Source: CAWCVR01 sp963799105 | Lineage (GTDB): Bacteria; Acidobacteriota; Terriglobia; Bryobacterales; Bryobacteraceae | DNA: 64,000 bases | Direction of reading: 5' to 3' | NCBI GenBank assembly: GCA_963799105.1 | Contig: CAWCVR010000002.1 | Location: 558,001 to 622,000, forward strand | Part shown: in pieces, positions 26,238 through 34,013 of the stretch | Position numbering within the stretch: the stretch's first letter is position 1 | Layout of the letters: every line of letters begins with the position of its first letter | Made by a program: the position numbers and the translations under genes | Notes under the pieces: model-generated | Told to the model about the DNA's origin: nothing | The model's input: only the letters and a program-made list of their open reading frames with translations | Database searches by the model: none

Positions 26238-28970
26238 CTACAGCATGCCCTGGACATACGCGACCGGCGCAACCGGTTGGCCGCCGCCCACGCCGATGCG
26301 CACCGGGGCCAAGGGAACGTCCTCCGGGGCGAGATGGAATTCGACGTCGCGGGATTCGCCGGCGCCGAGGTGAATACGCTCGAAGCCGCGCAGGCTGCGG
26401 ATGGGGTTGTCCGCGCCGCCCGGGCCATCCACGTAGAGTTGCACCACTTCGTCGCCCTCGCGCGCGGAATCGTTCTTCACACTCACGGCGATGCGGGCGC
26501 CATCGGCCGCACGGCTGGTTCGCAGATCGGAATAGAGGAAAGTGGAGTAGCTCAGCCCGAACCCGAATCCGTAAGCCGGATTGCCCTTGAAGTAACGGTA
26601 GGTGCGGCCTTTCATGGCGTACTCTTCGAACGGCGGCAACTGCTCGACGCCGCGATAGAATGTGACGGGCAAACGGCCGGACGGGTTGTTGGCGCCGGCC
26701 AGCGTTTCGGCGATGGCGGCGCCGATCTCCTCGCCGCCATACCAGGCTTCCAGCACGGCGGCGGCGCGCTCGCCTGCGAAGTTCGCGGCCACGGCGCTGC
26801 CGCTGGTCAGCACCACCACCACGGGTTTGCCGGTCGAGATGGCCGCCTCGACCAGGTTTTCCTGGACGACCGGAAGATCGAGACGGGTGCGGTCGCCGCC
26901 CGCAAAACCGGGGATGGTCACAGGCATCTCTTCGCCTTCCAGATACGGAGTCAGTCCCACGAAAACCACCGCGACATCGGAGTTCTTCACCGCGTCGATG
27001 GCCTCGGCGAGCAGCCCCGCGGCGGGTGGAAGCCACATCAACTGCGCGCCGCCGGCTCCTTTCGGCTGGTACTCGACGCGCAGCTTGTAGGCCCTTCCGG
27101 CTTCCAGCCGCGCGTGAAACTGCGGCGATGTGGCGCGTCCGGCGCCGGTGTGTCCGAGGGGCGCGGCGGGTGCGGGCGCGGCGGGTGCGGACGCGGTGGG
27201 TGCGGGCGCGGCGGGCGCGGGCGCGGCGGGTGCGGACGCGGCGGGCGCGGGCGCGGCGGGTGCCGGCGCGGCGGGTGTGGGCGCGGCGGGTGCGGGCGCG
27301 GTGGGTGCGGGCGCGGTGGGTGCGGGCGCGGCGAGTTCCTGGCCGTCGAGCGAAATGCGAATGCCCGAGGGGCCCGAGCCGCCGCGGGAGGAGAACGCGT
27401 AGTCGCCGCTTGCGGACACGCGCAGCGTTCCGCTCCAGCGCACCGAGTACCCGCCATCCGGGAAGGCCGCGGCGACGGCGGGATCGGGCAGGTCGGCCTG
27501 CTGAAAGATGCGCGGCTCGACGCGCAGCAGTTTGGGCTCGCCCTGGAAATCGGCGTTATCGAAGTACTCGGCCTGTAGTCCGTGGCCGGAGCCCTCTGGC
27601 GGCGTCAGGACGCAGGCGGGCACCAGCGACGGAGTCTGCGAAGTGTAGGTGGCGCCGGGCGCGAAGCGGACTTCGGCCTTGCCGGCGTACTGGGTTTCGA
27701 TGCCCTCCAGCGGCGTCACGTTTCTCGCGGAGATGCCGTTGTAATTGCCCAACAGCGAGACGGGGTCGTCGGCCGAAGGGCCAAGCACTGCGATCTTCTT
27801 CACATCCGGCCCGAGCGGCAGCGTCCGGTTCCGGTTCGTAAGCAGCACGATGGATTTGCGGGCGGCCTCGATCGCCACCTGGCGATGCGCGGCGGAGTCG
27901 ACCTCCGAATAAGGGATCGCATTGAACGGCACGCGTTCCGGAGGATCGAACATGCCGAGCTTGAAGCGCGCCGTGAAGAGACGTTCCAGGGATCGGTCGA
28001 TTTCGTCGGGGCTGACCCGGCCGATCTTTTCGGCCTTGACGGCATGGATGAGCCCTTCGGCATACTCGCCGCCGCAGGTAAGGTCGGTGCCTTCCCTGAC
28101 CGCCAGCCCGGCCGCATCCACGACGGTGGCCACGAAGTGATGAGCGTTGGCCGCGTAAATGTCGCGAATGGCGCCGCAATCGCTTACGACGTAGCCCTGG
28201 AATCCCCAGTCGCGCCGCAGCTTATGCCACAGCAGATCGTCGTTGACGCAGGCGGGCTCGCCGTTGACGCTGTTGTACGCGCACATGATGGAGGCGACCT
28301 TGCCTTCCACAACGCTGGCACGGAACGCGGGCAGGTAGGTTTCGTTCAGATCGCGTTCCGCCGGATGCGCGTCGAACCGGTGGCGCGCCGGTTCGGGCCC
28401 GCTATGCACGGCATAGTGCTTGGCGGTGGCGACGACCTTCAGATAATGGGGATCGTCGCCCTGCATGCCCCGGATGAACTCGACGGCCATGCGGGAAGTG
28501 AGAAACGGGTCCTCGCCGTACGTCTCCTGGCCGCGGCCCCAGCGCGGGTCGCGAAAGATGTTGATGTTGGGCGACCAGAAGGTGAGGCCGCGGTAGCGCT
28601 CGTGGTTATCGTTCCGGAGGGCCTCATTGTACTTGGCGCGCGCTTCGGTGGAGATGATGCCGGCGATGCGGTGCATCAGGCCGGTGTCCCAGGTGGCGGC
28701 CAGTCCGATGGCCTGCGGGAAGACGGTGGCCTGTCCGGCGCGCGCCACGCCGTGGAGGGCTTCATTCCACCAGCCGTAAGCCGGAATGCCGAGCCGCGGT
28801 ATGGCGGGCGCCTGGTCCTGCATCTGCAAGACTTTTTCCTCGAGGACCATGCGGGAGACCAGGTCCTTGGCGCGCTGTTCGGCGGGCAAGTCGGGGTTGA
28901 GATAGTCCGGTTTGTCGGCCGGTTGACCAAACAAGGGGAGGGCCAGAAAGGCGAGGATGAGAGTCCGCAT
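26238..28970 (-). CDS. Secreted GH3-family glycosidase with PA14 domain (beta-glucosidase/beta-xylosidase type)
   Basis: A 910-residue exported glycoside hydrolase. The start at 28970 gives a signal peptide (MRTLILAFLALPLFGQ). The GH3 catalytic barrel has YGWWNEALHGVARAG, TFWSPNINIFRDPRWGRGQETYGEDP, KHYAVHSGPEPARH and the nucleophile Asp in VVSDCGAI near residue 290, which is closest to the xylosidase-type GH3 enzymes. The second GH3 domain and a C-terminal fibronectin-like domain (AREGDEVVQLYV) are present. A PA14 domain is inserted (LQAEYFDNADFQG) and is itself broken by an Ala-Pro repeat. Substrate class is inferred. Confidence 0.92.
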   Translation of the reverse strand: MRTLILAFLALPLFGQPADKPDYLNPDLPAEQRAKDLVSRMVLEEKVLQMQDQAPAIPRLGIPAYGWWNEALHGVARAGQATVFPQAIGLAATWDTGLMHRIAGIISTEARAKYNEALRNDNHERYRGLTFWSPNINIFRDPRWGRGQETYGEDPFLTSRMAVEFIRGMQGDDPHYLKVVATAKHYAVHSGPEPARHRFDAHPAERDLNETYLPAFRASVVEGKVASIMCAYNSVNGEPACVNDDLLWHKLRRDWGFQGYVVSDCGAIRDIYAANAHHFVATVVDAAGLAVREGTDLTCGGEYAEGLIHAVKAEKIGRVSPDEIDRSLERLFTARFKLGMFDPPERVPFNAIPYSEVDSAAHRQVAIEAARKSIVLLTNRNRTLPLGPDVKKIAVLGPSADDPVSLLGNYNGISARNVTPLEGIETQYAGKAEVRFAPGATYTSQTPSLVPACVLTPPEGSGHGLQAEYFDNADFQGEPKLLRVEPRIFQQADLPDPAVAAAFPDGGYSVRWSGTLRVSASGDYAFSSRGGSGPSGIRISLDGQELAAPAPTAPAPTAPAPAAPTPAAPAPAAPAPAASAPAAPAPAAPAPTASAPAAPAPAAPLGHTGAGRATSPQFHARLEAGRAYKLRVEYQPKGAGGAQLMWLPPAAGLLAEAIDAVKNSDVAVVFVGLTPYLEGEEMPVTIPGFAGGDRTRLDLPVVQENLVEAAISTGKPVVVVLTSGSAVAANFAGERAAAVLEAWYGGEEIGAAIAETLAGANNPSGRLPVTFYRGVEQLPPFEEYAMKGRTYRYFKGNPAYGFGFGLSYSTFLYSDLRTSRAADGARIAVSVKNDSAREGDEVVQLYVDGPGGADNPIRSLRGFERIHLGAGESRDVEFHLAPEDVPLAPVRIGVGGGQPVAPVAYVQGML
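27159..27335. repeat. 15-bp in-frame tandem repeat coding (Ala-Pro-Ala-Pro-Ala/Thr)n
   Basis: About eleven units of 15 bp with occasional changes encode five-residue blocks APAPA, APAPT, APTPA or ASAPA inside the PA14 domain of the GH3 enzyme, between the strand GIRISLDGQEL and LEAGRAYKLRVEYQ. The unit length is a multiple of three, so copy-number changes keep the frame. The track is GC-rich enough that all six frames stay open here. Confidence 0.88.
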
Positions 28971-29172
28971 CACCACAGGGTATCTCACCGCCGCGGCCCG
29001 GATGGCGGGGTGGGCTGCGCGAAAGCGAGGCTTGGCGTCAGCGGCGCGTTTGGGGTACAGTAAATGACACTGACGGACCCGATTCGCAGGGCAGTACCTG
29101 AGGGCTCTGAAACCAGCCCTCTTGAGGCTTCGCCGCCGGGCGCGGCTCATTTCGTTCGGAGGTGCTATTCAG

Positions 29173-29601
29173 ATGCGTTCGATTGGCGCACCGGAAATCA
29201 TACTTGTTTGTTCGGTATTGGTGGCTCTTCTGGCGCTGCTGGTGCCAACGATCATTTACCTCGCCGCGCTGCAGAAGGCCTTGCAACGCTGCGCTCCCGA
29301 AAGCCGGACCATGCCCCCGGGACAGGTGTGGCTCATGCTGATCCCCTTGTTCAATTTAGTCTGGCACTTCATTGTCGTCCTCCGGATAGCCAGTTCGCTG
29401 CGCAACGAGTTCCTGCGCAGGCAGCTTCCACTGCCTGACCCGGAGCCGGGCAAAAACCTGGGAATCGCGATGTGCGTCCTCTGCGCGACGGGCCTGATTC
29501 CAGTCGTCGGCATGTTCACCGGTCCCGCCAGCCTGGTTTGCTGGATCTTGTACTGGGTCAAGATCGCCGGCTACTCCCGGCGGATCGAGTTCCCGGCCTG
29601 A
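29173..29601 (+). CDS. Small three-to-four-helix membrane protein, copy A
   Basis: A 142-residue membrane protein with hydrophobic segments near residues 8-30, 55-75 and 95-135. Its core KALQRCAPESRTMPPGQVWLMLIP, followed by LFNLVWHFIVVLRIASSLRNEFLRR, is shared almost exactly with copy B at 29911-30336. The conserved PPGQVWLxLIPxFNxVWxF pattern is a widespread small membrane-protein theme of unknown function. The start at 29173 has GGAGGT nine bases upstream. It is divergent from the GH3 gene. Confidence 0.75.
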   Translation: MRSIGAPEIILVCSVLVALLALLVPTIIYLAALQKALQRCAPESRTMPPGQVWLMLIPLFNLVWHFIVVLRIASSLRNEFLRRQLPLPDPEPGKNLGIAMCVLCATGLIPVVGMFTGPASLVCWILYWVKIAGYSRRIEFPA

Positions 29602-29620
29602 ACGTACCGCTCCGGCTGTT

Positions 29621-29824
29621 GCGCGCCATCTCTTCCAGATCCGCGTAGCTCAGTTTGCAGGCGATTGCGGCGCGCGGGGATCCGGCGGAGTGCGCCGCTT
29701 GAAAGCGAAGCGTGGCGCCAGCGGCGCGCTGTTCGGCGGGTAGGCCGGGGTTGCGATAGTCCGGTTCGTCGGCCGATTGACCGAACAGAGGGACGGCCAG
29801 AAGGGCGAGGATGAGAGTCCGCAT
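29621..29824 (-). pseudogene. Chimeric scar: end of the adenosine deaminase gene joined to start of the GH3 gene
   Basis: Read on the minus strand from 29824, MRTLILALLAVPLFGQSADEPDYRNPGLPAEQRA copies the signal peptide and first residues of the GH3 gene. After about 29725 the frame becomes AIACKLSYADLEEMA, which copies ALTYKLSYADLKEMA near the C-terminus of the adenosine deaminase gene. Each half lies on the side expected if the segment GH3 start - membrane gene - deaminase end was once duplicated in tandem. It is a relic with no complete gene. Confidence 0.8.
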
Positions 29825-29910
29825 CGCCGCAGGATATCCCACCGTTGCGGTCTGGGAGGCGGGGTGGGCCGGGGATGCGCTCCGTGCCACCTTTCGAAGG
29901 GAGGGCCATT

Positions 29911-30336
29911 ATGATTGAGGACCTGCTGACGCCGCAGCACCTTCTCATTTTCGTCCTGGCGCTGTTCCCGATGCTGCTGCCGGCGATCTTCTACCTCGCC
30001 TCGCTGCAGAAGGCCCTGCGGCGCTGCGCTCCCGAAAGCCGGACCATGCCCCCGGGGCAGGTGTGGCTCCTGCTGATCCCTTTGTTCAACTTCGTCTGGC
30101 ACTTCATCGTCGTCGGCCGGATAGCCAGTTCGCTGCGCAACGAGTTCCTGCGCAGGCAGCTTCCGCTGTCCGACCCGGAGCCGGGAAAGACCCTGGGGAT
30201 CGCGATGTGCGTCCTCTGCGCAACGTGCTGGATTCCGATCCTCGGGGTATTCACCGCTCTGGCCGGCTTCGTTTGCTGGATTCTGTACTGGGTCCGGATC
30301 GCCGAGTACTCCGGGCAGATCGCGTTCCCGGCATGA
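29911..30336 (+). CDS. Small three-to-four-helix membrane protein, copy B
   Basis: A 141-residue paralogue of the gene at 29173. It has the same layout (helix near residues 8-28, the PPGQVWLLLIPLFNFVWHFIVV segment, the charged SSLRNEFLRRQLPLSDPEPG loop and C-terminal helices). The first 20 residues differ, but from KALRRCAPESR onward the two are nearly identical. The ATG at 29911 has AAGGGAGGG six or seven bases before it. The stop is two bases from the convergent deaminase stop. Function unknown. Confidence 0.78.
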   Translation: MIEDLLTPQHLLIFVLALFPMLLPAIFYLASLQKALRRCAPESRTMPPGQVWLLLIPLFNFVWHFIVVGRIASSLRNEFLRRQLPLSDPEPGKTLGIAMCVLCATCWIPILGVFTALAGFVCWILYWVRIAEYSGQIAFPA

Positions 30337-30338
30337 GC

Positions 30339-31745
30339 TTATCGCGCCGGCTGCTCGAACTCGCGGAAGCGGGTTTCCAGGTCCTTCTGTAACCGCGCCT
30401 TGGCGGGCTCTTCCAGGAACGCGTAGCGCAGGCTGTCGATCGCCATCTCCTTCAGGTCCGCGTAGCTCAGTTTGTAAGTGAGCGCCGCGCGCAGGAATTC
30501 GGCGGTCAGGTGGCTGCGCGCCACGCCTTCGTCGTCGGTGGAGATCGCCACGGGGACACCGGCGCGGCGGTAGGCCGGCAAGGGATGGTCTGCGCCGCGG
30601 ATGCCCAGAATCTGGTCGTTGCTGGTGAGGTTGATCTCCACCAGGATGTGCCGTTGGCGCATGCGCCGCAGCAGGACCGCGGAATCGGTCTCGTAGAGGA
30701 TGTTGACGCCGTGGCCGATGCGCTCGGCCCCGGCCACGTCCACGGCTTCCCGAATATGGAAGCGCAGTGCCTCGGGCGGCACCAGTCCGGGCGCCAGTTC
30801 GCCGGCGTGCAGCGACACATGCGCCTTGGGATACTGCGTGCGCGCGTAGCCCACCATGCGCATCTGCAGGGAGTAGTCGCGCATGGAGACGACGCCGTCT
30901 TCGGGCTGCACCAGGTTGACGCCCACCACCAGCGGCTCCGTGGATGCCAGGCGGAACCCGGCCATCACCTGCGCGAAAACCCGCTGCTTGGGCGATTCGC
31001 GCAATACCTCCATGACGTAGCGCACCGTCACGCGGCAGGCGGGCGATTCCGCATGCGCGCCGCAACCCAGGGCGGCCTGGCGCGCCCGTTCGATTTCGGC
31101 GATGCGCGCGCGCATGCGCACGACCACGGCTTCGAGACCGGCTTCCATGAGGCGGTCGCGGGTGCGGTCGAAGTTCTCATCCAGGCCGGCCTTGTCGCCA
31201 ATTTCGTTGGCGGGGCGGCCGCTCAGGCCCATCAGCTCGAGGTACGATTCGTTCTGTTCGGCCGCGCGCCGGGTGATCTCGGCCAGGAACTCTCCGTGGT
31301 GCTCCTCTTTCCAGGGCCCGGCCTTTTCGAAGGCGGCGAAGAAATGATCGTGGCCGGATTCGCGCCCGGCGACGAAATTGCGCATCGAAAGGCTGTCGAT
31401 CAGGGCATTGCGCAGAGCGTTGTCGCTCTCGGCGCGCGCCGCCGGGACGTTATCGCCGCAGCCGCCGCCGGCGGCGGGAGCGACGATGGCGCCCGCGCGC
31501 AGGTCGGCGCAGAGCCCGTCAACGGCGGCTGCGCGCAGGTAGCTTTCCGCGTACACCGCGCCGCTCACGTGGTTGTGCAGGTCCCCGCCCTTGGGCATGC
31601 GCAGCAGGAAGGCGTAAAGGGACGGCGGATCGTTGCGCAGTTGGGCGAAGCGCGCCTCGATGGGACCCGCGGCATCGGCCGCCATCGCAAGCGTTGGGGT
31701 AATGAGCGCCGCTATCAGCCGGAGGCGCGAAGAGGAGAGGTTCAT
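30339..31745 (-). CDS. Secreted adenosine-deaminase-family metal hydrolase
   Basis: A 468-residue exported protein of the adenosine/AMP deaminase superfamily (ADGF/CECR1-like size). Residues 1-22 form a signal peptide (LRLIAALITPTLAMAADA). Metal ligands and catalytic residues are visible: the first HxH in MPKGGDLHNHVSGA near residue 57, HAGEL near 295, ERIGHGVNI near 325 and ISTDDEGV near 395. The middle insertion rich in Arg and Glu is typical of the secreted branch. It would deaminate adenosine or a similar purine nucleoside outside the cytoplasm. Its 3' end was once duplicated (see the chimeric scar). Confidence 0.88.
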   Translation of the reverse strand: MNLSSSRLRLIAALITPTLAMAADAAGPIEARFAQLRNDPPSLYAFLLRMPKGGDLHNHVSGAVYAESYLRAAAVDGLCADLRAGAIVAPAAGGGCGDNVPAARAESDNALRNALIDSLSMRNFVAGRESGHDHFFAAFEKAGPWKEEHHGEFLAEITRRAAEQNESYLELMGLSGRPANEIGDKAGLDENFDRTRDRLMEAGLEAVVVRMRARIAEIERARQAALGCGAHAESPACRVTVRYVMEVLRESPKQRVFAQVMAGFRLASTEPLVVGVNLVQPEDGVVSMRDYSLQMRMVGYARTQYPKAHVSLHAGELAPGLVPPEALRFHIREAVDVAGAERIGHGVNILYETDSAVLLRRMRQRHILVEINLTSNDQILGIRGADHPLPAYRRAGVPVAISTDDEGVARSHLTAEFLRAALTYKLSYADLKEMAIDSLRYAFLEEPAKARLQKDLETRFREFEQPAR

Positions 31746-31917
31746 ATTGGCTCCCGCGGAGTCTCTCTGTCACCGTAACACGGCTGGGCGGGGGAGTGGC
31801 CACGCGGGTCCACCCGTCCGCCCGTCCCCTGTCCCCTTGCGCGGGCCGGCCGATTTCGTGATAATACGGCACAGATCCCACAATTCCGTACGCGGTGTCA
31901 CTGATAGGAGATCCGCC

Positions 31918-32238
31918 TTGCGAGATGCCCTGGTAGCAGCCCTGGCTGCGTGCGCGCGTAGCCGCCCGTCGCGATGGCGCACCCGGCGCTTCCTGACCGG
32001 TCTGTCCTCCGACGAATTGCAATTCATCGCCGGGTATTTGGGCTTCTCCGCCGGAAGCTGCTGGAGCCCGATTACCGCCGCACCGCGACGGATCTCACCG
32101 GGCGGGTGCGCGGACACCGGCATGGCGGCCTGCCGGTCTCAGGATCGGGAACACAAAATGATTCTGCTGCTGGAGTTCCTGGGACGCAGTGGCATGCGGA
32201 CCGCTCAGCCGCGCGCCCAGGCGGCGCACTGGAACTGA
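31918..32238 (+). CDS. Small hypothetical protein, possibly with two compensating frameshifts
   Basis: An open frame of about 106 codons from TTG 31918. The ends look real (LRDALVAALAACARSRPSRWRTRRFLTGLSSDELQFIAGYLG and DREHKMILLLEFLGRSGM), but the middle 30 residues look out of frame. The adjacent frame gives the better sequence LLRRKLLEPDYRRTATDLTGRV there. Two single-base errors would restore one frame. No family is recognised. It stands between convergent genes with no operon partner. Confidence 0.4.
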   Translation: MRDALVAALAACARSRPSRWRTRRFLTGLSSDELQFIAGYLGFSAGSCWSPITAAPRRISPGGCADTGMAACRSQDREHKMILLLEFLGRSGMRTAQPRAQAAHWN

Positions 32239-32268
32239 ACCGTTCCGGACACCCGGCGCGCCGGGATT

Positions 32269-32562
32269 CTACTGCACGATGCCGGCGCCGGCCTGCGGCT
32301 CGAGCTTGATCTCGCCGAACGCCGACTCGTATTGGGTCACGTTCTGCTGAAGCACGTTCAGCAACGCCTTGGCCTGCTGCGGGCTGACGTAGATCCCCTG
32401 GAAGTTGTGGATAGCGACCGAATCCGGCGCGGTCTGGTTCACGCGGCCAAACATGAGGAAGAAGTCCCACAGATTCACCCGCACCTGAACGCTGTTGGCG
32501 TAGTTCTCCCGGTATTCGGCGGTGTTGACCAACTGGATCTTGGGAGCGGTGGGTTGCGTCAT
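32269..32562 (-). CDS. DUF3467 protein
   Basis: A 97-residue protein matching the DUF3467 layout: YRENYANSVQVRVNLWDFFLMFGRV in the first half, and IHNFQGIYVSPQQAKALLNVLQQNVTQYESAFGEI in the second. Family members are small cytoplasmic proteins of unknown function. Length is typical. It is divergent from the MoxR gene with 80 bp between starts, so the two may share a control region. Confidence 0.85.
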   Translation of the reverse strand: MTQPTAPKIQLVNTAEYRENYANSVQVRVNLWDFFLMFGRVNQTAPDSVAIHNFQGIYVSPQQAKALLNVLQQNVTQYESAFGEIKLEPQAGAGIVQ

Positions 32563-32643
32563 AGCTAACAGGGTAGCACCGCTCCCGCCGGAGCCCTCTG
32601 GGAACCGGGCTTCGCCCGCCGATCTTTAGTATGATGAACTGTA

Positions 32644-33627
32644 ATGTCCCAGCGGGAATCAACCATGGCCCCGCCGGCTGGATTCTCGCCCGAAATCCTC
32701 CCCAAGCTGGCCGATCTCGAAGCCGCCCTCGGGACGGCGCTTCGCGGCAAGACCGAGGTGGTCCGCCTGTCGCTCGTCTGTTTGCTGGCGCGCGGCCATC
32801 TGCTCATCGAAGACGTTCCCGGCGTCGGCAAGACCACTCTGGCCCATGCCCTGGCCAGCTCCGTCTCCGGCCGCTTTCACCGGCTGCAGTTCACCAGCGA
32901 CATGCTCCCGTCCGACGTCCTCGGGGTCACCATCTATAACGTCCAGTCGGAGACCTTCGAATTCAAACCGGGGCCGGTCTTCACCAATTTCCTGCTGGCC
33001 GACGAAATCAATCGCACCACGCCCAAGACGCAATCCGCCTTGCTGGAGGCGATGAACGAAGCCCAGGTCACCATCGACGGGCACTCGCACCCCCTGCCCC
33101 GGCCGTTCATGGTCGTCGCCACGCAGAACCCGCTGGAACACCATGGCACCTATCCGCTGCCGGAATCGCAGCTCGACCGGTTTCTAATGCGCCTGCGCAT
33201 CGGCTACCCGGACGGCGCCAGCGAGCGGGAGATCCTGCGCAGCGCCCGGACGATTTCTCCCCGCGCCGTTTCGCCGCCCCTGGTGGCCGACGATGTGCTG
33301 CGGCTTCAGGACGCGGTGCAGAGCGTCGCAGTGGACGATTCCCTGGTGGATTACATGCTCGCCATCGTCGAGCGCACCCGCAACCACGAATCGCTGGCCC
33401 TGGGCGTGAGCCCGCGCGGCTCCCAGGCCCTGTACCGGGCGGTGCAGGCGCTGGCCCTCCTGGAGGGCCGCGACTACGCCATCCCCGACGACCTAAAACG
33501 GCTGGCCGTGCCCCTGTTCGCGCACCGAGTGGCGATCAACACGCGCACCACCCTGGTCGAGCGCCGCGCAGATATGGGCGAGCGCATCATCGCCGAAATT
33601 CTGAGCCAGGTGGAAGTGCCCCTGTAG
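32644..33627 (+). CDS. MoxR-family AAA+ ATPase
   Basis: A 327-residue MoxR-type ATPase, a chaperone-like AAA+ protein that helps mature or insert metal or VWA-domain partners. Walker A is DVPGVGKTTLAHAL near residue 60, Walker B ADEINRTTPKTQSALLEAMNE near 120, and sensor 1 VATQNPLEHHGTYPLPESQLDRF near 160. The C-terminal lid is complete, ending in ILSQVEVPL. MoxR genes normally precede a DUF58/VWA gene; here none follows and a 386-bp gap lies downstream. An alternative start is ATG 32665. Confidence 0.93.
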   Translation: MSQRESTMAPPAGFSPEILPKLADLEAALGTALRGKTEVVRLSLVCLLARGHLLIEDVPGVGKTTLAHALASSVSGRFHRLQFTSDMLPSDVLGVTIYNVQSETFEFKPGPVFTNFLLADEINRTTPKTQSALLEAMNEAQVTIDGHSHPLPRPFMVVATQNPLEHHGTYPLPESQLDRFLMRLRIGYPDGASEREILRSARTISPRAVSPPLVADDVLRLQDAVQSVAVDDSLVDYMLAIVERTRNHESLALGVSPRGSQALYRAVQALALLEGRDYAIPDDLKRLAVPLFAHRVAINTRTTLVERRADMGERIIAEILSQVEVPL

Positions 33628-34013
33628 ATCGATCCTAACCTGCATTTCCAGGGATCGCACGTCACGCCGGATGGGGCTCTTTCGTACAAGGACGAGCCGG
33701 TGTTGGCCCCTCGTGGGCCGCGGGAGCCTTTCGGGATGGGAAAACGAAAGGGACAACTCCGGGAGAGGCGGTTGGGCGAATAATCGGCAACGGGCCAGGC
33801 CGGCGCACGCGGTCCTGAAGCACCCCAACGATCCGGAAGCGAAGTGAGGGAAGGGCTGCGGGACTCCGGAGTCCGAAGTGGAAATTCCAGCGGAAATCCC
33901 CCGATAAACGTATTCAGCCGGGTGTTGTACCATGGGAGTCGATCGTCGCGGAGCACCCGGGGACAACCGAACTTTCTTTCGCGGTAGACCGTATGAACTC
34001 CAGAGAGGCAGAC
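33628..34013. other. 386-bp gap without a gene
   Basis: No plausible reading frame, tRNA or repeat is seen. The last part (about 33960-34013) should contain the promoter and ribosome site of the S9 peptidase gene. A short run GAACTTTCTTTCGCGG lies 30 bases before its start. Confidence 0.5.

Noticed and set aside
27159..27335. The regular 15-bp repeats as a CRISPR array
   Set aside because: There are no spacers; units are contiguous, in frame and coding.
25347..29063. Long plus-strand frames across the TPR and GH3 genes
   Set aside because: They contain the reverse reading of the Ala-Pro repeat and are biased toward Gly/Arg; the minus-strand genes are conserved.
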